From: Anolis sagrei
Lineage: Eukaryota > Chordata > Lepidosauria > Squamata > Anolidae
Direction: 5' to 3'
Assembly: GCF_037176765.1 (NCBI RefSeq)
Contig: NC_090024.1
Coordinates: forward strand, 59,750,861 to 59,814,860
DNA length: 64,000 nucleotides
The notes beneath the pieces are model-generated. The model had not been told where the DNA came from and searched no databases. It saw only the letters and a list, made by a program, of their open reading frames with translations. Both the position numbers and the translations under genes were made by a program. Every line of letters starts with the position of its first letter. The first letter of the stretch is position 1. Below are positions 10,101 to 22,295 of the stretch, piece after piece.

Positions 10101-13100
10101 TAGAACTGCCTCCCTGTCCTGGAACCTCTTTTATTGAAGCAGATGTCTATTTAAAAGGGAGTTTGTATGCAAAAGGGGGTCAAAGTGAGTTGTATCTGAC
10201 TGTGTTACTCATTATTGACCATATCTGGTCAAACAGATTAACTTTAGCATCCTCTTCAGTTTTAATGTATTTTCGAAGGCTTTCATTTTGTTTCACAGAA
10301 GTTCGATTGCATGAATAAAAGCCTGATGCTGGACCTCACACAGAGCAGTTCTTCCACTTCCCCATTTTAACTAATATTTGTACCAACAAGATAAAGATTT
10401 AGATTATCTGGAGCAAGTGCTAACTCACTCTTTTAGAAGAAAAAACTCTCTCCTCTAAGTTAGGATGCTAAATGGCGCAATGCTAAAGATTCCCGAACAC
10501 TGTAAGCATTGCCAAATGTCTTACCTGTGAAACATTCCTGCAATCTCTGAACAAGAACTCCAGTCCATGAGGATGAGTTGGTTCTACAGACTGGCTGACA
10601 TCAATTAGCCAGACCTAGAAGAAATAAAATTAGGGTTTTGGTTTTTCTGAGATATTTGCATATGGGTCCATGTCAACTGACAGTCATTTATTCCCGTTAT
10701 TAATCTGCTTACCTGTCCCCCGTGCCATAGCATGTTGTATTCACTCAGGTCCGCATGAACTAAATTACATTCTTTGTACAATTTTTGCATCATCTAAAAG
10801 AAAGCAATACATTGTTATTCAAAGTGTGCTCTAGAATACTAAAGTCACTAAAGGTATGTACCGATAAGTAAACATTAATACAGAAGAAGCATTAACGGCA
10901 CTTTTGCTTATTCTACTTGAATGTATATACCACCAAATAGGTATAGCATGTTCACTCTAGTTGGCTTATCTTAATTGAAAACTAGTACATCTGTGTGTGA
11001 CTGATAGGCAAATTTAAACAATTTCTCAACCATCACTGTTTCACTACACTAAGAAAGCCTATAACTCTAAAGAATGCTAATTACAATCCAAATATTTTAG
11101 AAGTTCTATAATAAATATAGTCTCAAGAAAAAATATAAATAATGGGCCAAAATAATATGCATCTTTAATGTTTAATGTCTCTTCCCTCCCATCCCGCTTA
11201 TATTTTTAGTTATAGCTTGTTCTATAAAACCTTGTCCCCAGGACATAAATTCCAGTTGCTTTCATTCGTTCATTTCATAGTATGCAGTAATCAAAGTACT
11301 TTTCATGAATGGAGCCTACATGCAAAATTGTTTGGATCTATTATATATTCTCTTAGAAAAGGAGACTACAAGTTAACCATGTTGTTCCTAAGAAAAATGT
11401 CAAAATATTTTATTTCAAAAAGTGAAATGATGAAAAACTTCATTTGTTTGTTCACAGCACTCATGGAATCGAGTTCAAGGTGAAAAGATCAGGTCACATT
11501 TTAAAACCTAATTTTAATTTCCTTTCATCATGCAGATGCCCTGACTCTACTTTATTTATTTATTTACTAGATTTATACCTCGCCCTTCTCACCCCGAGGG
11601 GGGCCCAGAGCAGCTTATAAACTATGACAAAATTCAATGCTGCATTATGCAAACAATAATAAATATAACATGTCAAATTATAAACAGTTAAAACATATAA
11701 ATGCATTAGAACAGATTTAAAAACATACATTATGCAGAGTCCCATAGTCATTATTCAAGCTGCTACATTCCAGTTGGATACCACATTAGATTACTCCCCG
11801 AACGCCCGTGTGCAAAGCCACTACTTTAACTTTTTCCTAAAGACCATGAGGGATGGGGCCCATTTCAGACAGTAAGTTGAACTAGAAATGTTTAGGGTTT
11901 TATAGGCCAAAGCCAGGACTTTGAATTGAGCCCAGTAGCATACTAACAGACAGTGGAGTTCACATAACAAGGGGGTTGTATACCACTCCAGTCAGGAAAT
12001 CTGTCTACAGTCCGTTGGACTACTTGGAGCTTCCGGACAGTCTTCAGAGGCAGCCCCATGTAGAGTGCATTGCAGTAGTCTATTCAAGATGTAACAAGAG
12101 CATGGATCACCATGGAATATTCTCAACAGGAACATGCACCAATAATTGTGAGACAAGGCAAGAATATTCCGCTTACATTAAGAACTTGATAGTAGGCCTT
12201 TTTCATATCTTCGCTACTGAGTTTTACTTCTTTTAATTTAGGAGCTGGGACTTGATCCTGACCAATGAAGGACATAACTAAGACATGCTTTTTCAGGCTA
12301 ACCACTTTTGGACAAGGAATGCCTGCCTTCTGCATTCTATACAGAAGAAAAAGAAGAAGAAAGCATTAACACGTTTAAGAACTCTCAGTAAATCAAGAAT
12401 TTTTTACAAGCCAATTATATGATTAGAGAAATAAACATAGGTATTGGCTCTTTACAAGGGCATATAACATTTCAAGACCCAAACTAAAACCAATCAGTCA
12501 GTCATGGCATGTTATGTTTTTAGGGTTATTCAGCCCCAGTCTTGAATTCAAATGTTTAAAAAGTATGATGAAAACGAATCTGATGAAAAGAATATACATT
12601 CAGTGATGAGTCATTATATTAACTTGAAACTAATAGAAAGCAGCATGGCTCAATACACGAGAGACAGTCAAACAAGAACCACATCACCAAGCGTAAAAAA
12701 TAGTACATTTTTATGTCACTGATGTTACAGGGAGAAAAAGCAAATTCAAAGAGGATAGGTACTGTATTCCCATTTTTTTGTGCTTGTCAGCTTCTGTTTT
12801 TAATCTAGGAGACTCTTTTGCAAGTGGCCAACCATAAGACTGAGAGATAGAATGATATGGCAATACAGGGTTTCCAAAACAGTGTAAAGAAAAAGAAGTC
12901 AATGCTGCACAGCTCTGAAGTTAAAATAATCAATTTAAACAAAAAAAAACCCACTGATATCAGAGATCTATAAAACACCTCTTATTATGCAGGCGATATT
13001 TCCACATTTTTATATCTACATCTATATTCACACACCTTGTTAAATTGTGCATTTCTTTCTCTGCCCACATACGTATTATCTTTCGTGGATTTAGTTTGCT

Positions 13101-16100
13101 GAAGCGATCTATAAACCTGTAGTCATCCTTGATGTACTTATCACGATTCTTAAATTCATTCAGAGTTGTTTTGAACACCTTTATGGCACATTCTGAAGGT
13201 ACTGGTGGAGCATCTTCACCCAAGCTTTAGGAAGAATATAAAAAACACAATTTAGATGTAAGGAATTTAAGGAAGTTGGAGATATGAAAATATACAAAAA
13301 AGTAAAGTAAAATATGAGATAGATTTGTATTATTTCACCACATGATACCTCAATATATATTTTAAACATACAACTAATTCAACTTTAGTTTAAGCTCTTA
13401 TTATAACACAGTATATATTACATCTCTTGATTTCAAATGGATTAATCTTCCATGTCTAAGGAAGTTTACAAATAATGTACAAGTGTATAATAAGATATGA
13501 ATGAGGGCAGAGGGATGTACTGTACTGGACACTTCCAGTATAGTACATCCCTTCCATTTTATAATCCCAAACAGTATGCTAGGCATCATAAATGTATGAA
13601 GTACCTTCCTCCATGTGCATGGAACACCACAGACTCTTTCCCTGTACTTATGCAGCCAGTAATAGTCTCCAGCATTCCAGAGTTTACCATTTTATACAAA
13701 AGTAAACGTGTTTTAGGATCTACTGCTTTCTCCTACAGAAGAAACAAAAGAAGGTTAAGTCTGCTGTTATATTTGAACTTCTCATTACATTTGTCAGTCA
13801 GTTCAGTTTCGTGTGCAGAAATTAGTTCTGCCATAAAGACAGTATTACCTTTGTCCAAAATACTATGTCCCCCTCTAAAAAAAAAAAAAAACAACAACCC
13901 ACAAGCAATTCTCATTTTTAGGCCATCAGGACTTACAGCAGTAGAATGTTCCTTCTTCTCATGGAGCCTGGCACTTCGGCGTTCCTCAGAGTATGCATGC
14001 TGCTTTAAAGCATTGAAGACGTGATTGGACAGTTTCAGATCCATACCAATTCCATCACCAACCTGAAATTCTGGTGCAAACTGTAAACACATTCAAAATG
14101 CAACACATGATATTAGGCTTTCACACGTTTTCTTCACAAAGAAGAGGGAAATCCTACACTAATAGTGCTATTTTAACTATATTATTTGTCTAAGTGGATC
14201 AGAAAAAGGATGCATCTACACTGGAGAACTAATGCAGTTTGGCACTATTTTAACTGCCATGGTTCAATGCCATGGAAACATGGGAGCTGTAGTTTGATGT
14301 AGTTTGATTCTTTGGCAGAGAGGGCCCAAAACTTTGTAAAACTATAACTCCCACGATTCCACTGCACCGAGCCACGGCAGTTAAAATAGTCCACTGAAAT
14401 AAAGACTTCACTCAGTCATTACCAACCTAAATACTATTGATTTCAATTATTATACTCCAAATACAGCTAAATCTAGACCTATCACTTTATTTGTATATTG
14501 TATGTTTCCTACTAACACCTCATGAGAATAAGCTAAAGAGAAAAGTTATAGTAAGAGTGAATTGCTCAAGGCTGTTCTGGAAGCTTGACAATGATGTATG
14601 GATCAGACCCATAGGTTTGAAAGTAAAGAAGAAATGCCAGCATAGACACAAGTGTATCAAGGCCAACACTAGCAGAGGCTCTTTTCTTAATGATAGTTAC
14701 ATAAACCCTTGGAATATCTATGAGAAATTTGGACTGAACTTACATTTTCCATCCTTGCAGTATTCTTTCGTCCACATACAACCTCATCATGCTTAGTGGT
14801 AATATCTTTTCCTTTTCCTGTAAAGCCCTTTTTGGGAGTAGTGGTAGGCTTATCTATGGATAATGAGAGTAGCATTATCAGATTACAACCACAAGACCTG
14901 TAGGCTAACATTTTATTCATTTTAAAAGCTTTCTCAGACACACACAATTACATTATCATCTGCCAAATATTACAGGGCTATCTAAGTAATGGGTCGTTCA
15001 TTGTCAGGATCATCGCATCAGTCTGGGACTGGCTGCTTTGGTTCTCTGCCATAAAAAAGGGAGGTGAGGGAGGGAGACTGGGTACAGTTGGGGAAGGTAA
15101 TGTAAATAAGACATCTGTTTTATGAGGGAAACTGAAACTGAAGTTACTAAACTGTGAGCACCGTGTCTGGCTACTAGGGGATGGACAGGAGTTGAGGCTG
15201 ATAGATACCAGAGGTTTGAGTGGAAAAACTTTAGAACTGTCTTTTTAGGATTATGGAAAAAGGAATAAACCACTTGTCTCCAGCGTTTTGCTGTTGTGAG
15301 CTTGATTTTAACTCCAAGATCTTCCAGAATCTGACATTCGTAAACCGTACAAAACTTGACAAAACTTCATAGCATATTAGCATATAACAGGAACTTTTCC
15401 ATTGTCCATTGACTGCCATGAAAATTTCCAGACATTTACAAACATCCCCCCTCCTTTCATAATCGAAGCTCTAAATCAATATCTTCTGCTAAGTTTGCAA
15501 CTTGGTCCTGTAATTTCCACAGCCAACTAAAGCTATGTCTAAGCATACAGAATTGTATATGCTCAGTCATTATCTCCTCTCCAATTGTAAACTTCAAGCT
15601 CCATAGAGTGAGCAATAATCATAATAATCTTCATCATCATCTTTATTTCTATACCACCCTATCTCCCAAAAGTGTCATGACGTACACTAAGTAATCTTAA
15701 TTACAGAGTATAATATATAATTCATTTATTTTTATTCAAAAGTCAAGCAAATGCTACAGACCTAGTTAATACTTATTTCATGACCATACAGTCTTTAGAA
15801 CTTTGTTGGCAAGACATATTTTATAAGATTCTAATTCAAAAGATACCTGCTCGATAGGGATCATGACGAGTATCCTGCCAATCAACCTCATCCTCAGAGC
15901 TGTCACTGTCTTCAAATGGATGCACTTTTCGGTAATTCTCAAATGATATGGACACTTAAAAAGAAAAGGCACATGGAGAAGTATTATTTTTCAAGTATTT
16001 CCCACCAACGGTCACCTCTGCTGAGAAATAGTTCTATATTGAAATATTTCACCCCCAAAAAACATCGGTTCTCAAGCAGGTACATATAAACAGTGTTATT

Positions 16101-19100
16101 GTAACAAAGCAATGAAGACCTATGATAGTGACCTTTGCTGTCCCCATTGAACTTTTTCTCTTCACGCAGAAGTTGTGCATCATACTCTCTATCAAATTCC
16201 ATTTGCAGCATCTGAGCAAGCATCAAATCACTGGAAGTGTCTGTATTCTCCCCACTGATAAATGGTCCCTCAACAGCCCTGGATATAACATACAGGGATA
16301 AAAATATATTAGTAGGACATAAAACTACAGTTCAGTTCTTCTATGCCTATTGAAGAGATGATTTAAACAAACACAAAGATAAGTGAAGACAAAAATCAAA
16401 GCATCACATTTCTGTTATTAACAAATGTGGAGGGTATTAACCAGGAATATAAGAAATATGTCAGTATAGCTTTGTAGCAGCAAGAATGGTTATAGCAAAA
16501 TCATAGAAGAGAGAAAGAGAACTACTCAGGAGAGATTGGAGAGAAAAATAAGATTCCATACAAATAGCCAAGCTGTCTATGGACTTCAAGGTAGAAATAA
16601 TGAAAAAATGGTAAACAAATGGCGACTAGCCCTCATATGTCTTGGAAAGAAGGCAAAAGCTGACTTTAAGGATACCGCAAGGAGAATTATTTAAGGAACT
16701 TATAGGAATAGGTATTATAAGATGTAAGTATCATAGTGAGCAGAGATGGAAGTCCACGGTAATCGGGTCATGGATGTGGGGATGGAGGGAATGTATGAAT
16801 GTACTGTCTACTATGTTTGTTACTGTCTCTGTAAGTTGCATGTTCTGTTTGTAAATGTATATCACTGTTTTTCTTTTGTGTTTAAATAATAATAAATTTT
16901 ATTTTTTAAAGTGGAGAATGCAAATTTTTGTTCTGCGTCCTAGTCTCCAGGGCAGCAGAAAACAAACTTGCTCCCTCCTCCCTATGACTTCATCTCACAT
17001 ATTTATACATGGCTAACATGTCTCCTCTCAGCCTTCTCTTCTTCAGGCTAAACATGCCCAGCTCTTTAAGCCGCTCCTCATAGGGCTTGTTCTCCAGACC
17101 CTTGATCATTTTAGTCACCCTCCTCTGGACACTTTCCAGCTTGTCAATATCTCCGTTCAGTTGTGGTGCCCAGAATTAGATACAATATTCCAGGTGTGGT
17201 CTAACAAAGGCCATTTCTCCACTTTCTCTTATATGAGTCATTTACATACTTCCTGCCTGCCTCTAGGCACTGACTGAAATTACCTATGTTGTGTGAATTC
17301 CTCCTATCACCAACCCAGAAAGCAAAATTCTCATCATAAACAGCAGTCAGTAGATAAACCTGCAGTGCCCCCCCCCCCCGAGAGCGGGCCAACACAATAA
17401 CTATTGAAAGAGGAACCTCTACCTCTTTTCACTTCATTCTTTTCATAGGCACAATGAAGCAAGAGAGGCCACAATTCTCCCACTCTAAAAATATAAGTTG
17501 CAATAGAGGCTTCCTGCCTTTTTGCAACTCCTCACTACTGATCTGGATGGCAAGACTAAAGACCAGAGTCCATTAAGTGAAACTTGTACCCTGTGCAGAG
17601 CCAAATATCGGCCTCTTCACTTTAATTATTAGGACTACTGCCTTCTGCATCCATCTGTTGCATGTTTCTGAAAAAAGAACTGCATTCTACCACTTCTTCT
17701 GGTGACAGGGAGAAAGCTATGCCATTTCTCCACTTTCAAGGAGTACTTAATCATGTAAAATGCCTTCCAACTGCAGACAATAGACAAATAGCTAGTGTTT
17801 ATAGAAACTGATCAACATTTTACTTGCAAGTAAGAAGATACACAATTATACATGTAGGCAGTGTTTCTCAAACTGTGCTACTCCAGGTATTTTGGGCTTC
17901 AACTCCCAGAAATCCCAGCCAGCTTACTAGCTGTTAGGAATTGTGGGAGCTGAAGTCCAAAACATCTGGAGGAGCACAGTTTGAGAAACAATGATATAGA
18001 TAGTAAGATGCCCCACCATTTAAAACTGCAATCAAGAATCTATGTAGAAAGGTATTCAACTTACGGGACAACTTCTGGAAAAGCTTCACTTTCTTCTTTT
18101 AGCTGCAACTCTTTTGCTAGTTGTTCACTCATCACATCAGCAAAGGAACATGATATGGTCGTATTTTTAGGGGTTCCCCATGGACACTAGAATAATAAAC
18201 AGATATTTTGTGTTGAATAAAGGTAAAATAAGAAAGTTTTCTTCATATGCAATTTATTTTGTTGGTACATAGAATCCCTTCTCCAGATTGAAAATAGAAC
18301 TGTAAAACAAAGTACAAATGCAAGTATTAATAAGAAATTGGTGGCGCAGTGGGTTAAACCGCTGCGCTGCTGAACTTGCTGACTGAGGTGTGAATGAAGT
18401 CAAATTCCAAGACAGGTGCAAGCACCTAAATTCAATTTGTAATTCTATATATTTATTAAGGACCCAAGCAAAGAGCTTGGATGCATTTGCATTTAAAAGA
18501 AGATGAACAAACCAATTATTTTCCAACTAACTTATCAGGATCCTAAGAAAAATCTAGCAAAGTAATTTTTAGGGCAGGGGTGGACAAAAGCTTTTTTTGT
18601 AGCCCTCAATACATCCAGATTTTCAAGACAATAAAAGGGATGACTTGCCTCTTCTGAAAGAGGCAACCTGCCATCTTAAATGTACCTCTTTCCTGTCCTG
18701 TTTAGCATAACAAAACAGTCCCTTTTGAAAATCAGAAGTGGACGTTTGTTTTGGGCATTTGCATCAGTCTGGGTGGCTTGGGAGAGTTCCAGGGGCAACA
18801 TTGAATGCCCAGACCTGCCCCAATTGTCCAACCCCATTTTAGGGGAAATATAATCCTCTGTTTTCCCAGATTAACTTTGTTTAACTGCTTCCTGGCTACC
18901 TAGACAAAGACCAAGGATATTGTCTTCACAAACAGAGATAATCCTCAGAACAGGGCAACTCCCAGGGAAGGGAACTTTGATTGACCAATGATTCATTTTG
19001 GATGACGCTGTCAGGTGTTTCTCAGCACTTTATTTAACACAAGACTGAGTCCCAGGGAGACTGATGCTGTCACATGTCTGGGCATGCCTTTTACTAAGAG

Positions 19101-21549
19101 AAAATGAGAAAGCTCGGTACTGTCACATTTCACTTATCATAAGTGAAGCAGGTTTGAGAATCAGATTTAAATACATTTTAACAGCTAGATCTCACCCATT
19201 TGCCTAATGCAGTACTTTCTATGCTAATTGAGGTGGAAGGGAGGGGGAGCAGAGTTTTCTCTTCAATGTGCCAGGGACCAGGACCTGTTACAGCTCTTTC
19301 TTTTCTGGAAACTCAACACAGTCCCAGAATGAACACTGCTTTCAATCAGGATTAGTTAATTTTCTACTATTTTAGATGGAAAGTTAACAGTGCTTGATAG
19401 GATTATGTAGTGTTTTGTACAATGGGTGAATCTTCACTCAGCCACAGAAATGCCCTGGGTGACCCTAAACAAGTTATGCTCTTTCAGCTTAAAAATAGAC
19501 AAACACAAATTTTGCTAAGTTAACAGTGCCCTTGGTCCTATTTATTGCCTACCATGAAAAGGAGCTGTATAAATATTTGCCTATGTAATTGATTCATAAA
19601 TTAGAGTTCTTCCTCCAGTTACATAAAACAATTTTTTGTTATTGTGAAATCAAGCTGAAGGTGAAATATGAGAATACAAGTTATCCCCATGTATTTTGTC
19701 ACCAGGCAAAACCAGATGAGATCATTATCCAGTCATCTGTTTACAAAATGTTTGCTGGTTAAAATCCAAAGAACCTTAATAGCTATAGGTTTGGTATCCA
19801 CCCTGAACTAAGATCCCCAAAATAACAAGGAACATAATATTTTTTAAGAGCCAACTTTATTGATAAGAGTCTAGAGATCAGAGTTGGAAATGCTTTTTCC
19901 TAACATGAATTAATAATGTCAATAGCTAAGAGGCCTGGCAAATGAACTAGATGTTCTGAACTGGGTTGTGGTCTATCTGTTTTACTGATGGGCCACATTG
20001 GAGAAAGATCAATATAAGTAGGGAACAAGTTGGAACTTATTAATCAAAATAATGTCTAAAAGGTATAATATCTCATTCTTCCAGTTCTTAGGCTGAGCAA
20101 ATCCATAAAATCTATTTTTAAATTTATGGCATAGATAATGAAATCCAGAACAGAGCCATTTGACTGTAGCTGTAGTTCCCAAATTATGCTTTGGACTTTT
20201 TCACAGATTTCTTGCTACATTCATACGCGGCGCCTGGGGACATTTTTATGTATTTTGTATAGCTTGTAATCTTAACAAACATTGAGAGAAGTGGGGTGCT
20301 TGGAATTGAAGTTGTTTCACTCTTCCATGCTCATACACACTCTAATTATATACATGTTCTCACCACTCCTCTCTATTAGTGGGCTTTCCCCCTCTCCATT
20401 GTCACCAGCTGAACACCATGTACATTCCGATTTTAATTTTTAAAATGTGTATGTCACAATAATTATTTACAGACTGTATATAAGGCCCCTAGAATCAAAA
20501 GAAATGCAAAACATTCACTGATAATAACTCATTCTCGAATTGCCACATTTAAAAATCAAATCCCCCCCCCCCCACCGCCGCCCATGGGGCATATGCCCCA
20601 CATTAGGAACCAGGGTTCTAGAGCAGGCATGGGCAAATTTCAGCCCTCCAAGTGTTTTGTACTTTAACCCCCACAATTCCTAACAGCCTACTGTTTGCTC
20701 ATTGCCTGCCTTAGAGCCATCTTCACCTGCAACCTCTTATCAGGTAATGACACACTGGGGAGGCTTATCTGGATGTAGACTTTAGACTTGAAATGGTTTA
20801 ATTTTACTGTATTACATCACCAACACATTAACAATTTACAAGCAGGTTAATGGACCATCCCATTATACATTGGGGAGGAGGCAGATAATGTATCAAGGGA
20901 TCCCATACTTCCTTAATAAAAACCTCAGGATGACATATGTTTTATCCCTCCTTTTCATCTTTACACAAGCCTGTGACGTGAGTTTGGTTGCTGAGTGACT
21001 GGAAAAGGTCACCTGATGATCTTCATGGCTGAGGGTTGTACTTTAACCATTACAACAAACTGGCTATTATCCCAGATGGTACCACCTCACCCCTAATCCT
21101 GTTAGCTAGGAATTACAGGACACTATCTTGTCAATACAACGTAAGTGATTAGCTGGCATTCATAGCCCTTCAGGAGGGCATAATGTGTCCTTCCCATTAT
21201 TAAAAAAAGTATTCCTTTCTCTTGGGAAAGAGAATAAAGTACTACAATCTCTTTCTATTTCATATAATATATTGAAGATATTCATTTGTTGCCTCTATTG
21301 TTATATAATATTTAAGATACTTATTAGTTGCTTCTCAACCTACCAGGACCCCAAAGCAGTGCATGCATAATGCATTCTTCCCATTTTTAGAAAGTTTTCC
21401 CTCATCTTGGAGCAGAGAATAAAGGATTTCAACCTTTTCTTATTTTTTATGTAATGTTTAAAACATTTATTTACTATCTCAACCTGCCAGAGCCTCTTGA
21501 GGCAGCATACAGTAGGGGGGAAAATATCTTAATCAGTAATATATGTATG

Positions 21550-21605
<56 letters not shown>

Positions 21606-22251
21606 ACTCAACACCGCATCACAATTATTAATCTGTACCTATTAAATAGTTATTTACAACACAACTGATATCGGCACAGGAACTGTTAACAGGAAAAAAC
21701 AAAGATGGCACCTCTGTGAACATAAGGAGGAAGTTAGGTGGCCAGGTTTATCAATTCAGGCTTTAAATCAGGCATGAGGAAACTTGGGCTCTCCAGGTGT
21801 TTTGGACTAACAACCACAATTCCTAACAGCCTTCTGGAGGGCTCAAGTTTGCCCATGTCTGCTCTAAATTCTTCCTCTCAAGCTGTGAGGATCAAAGATA
21901 CATCTCCACTGCAGAATGAATATAGTTTGACACCACTTTGGCTCAATGCTGTGGAAATCTAGAATTTGAAGTTTGCTGAGGCACAAGCACTCTGACCTAA
22001 AAAAAAGGTAAAGATCTTGTAAAACTACAATTCCCAAAATCCCATAGCATCGCACCATAGTAGTTAAAGTGGCATCAAACTGCATTAATTCTACAGCACC
22101 CTTAGTTTGAGACTGGTGAGCTGTCCTGCTTTGGAAAGCAAGAGGAAACATGGTGGGGAGGGTAAGAAAATATGTATAAGCTTGAAAATAACAGTAAATG
22201 CAAAAAGTTAATGTACTGTAGATTGTCCTGAATATTAGGTCTCTGCTGTAA

Positions 22252-22295
<44 letters not shown>

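Noticed and set aside
12711-12902. Short ORFs inside RIOK3 introns as extra exons
   Set aside because: They break the verified exon phases and match nothing recalled from RIOK3; the 13-exon model already gives the full protein.
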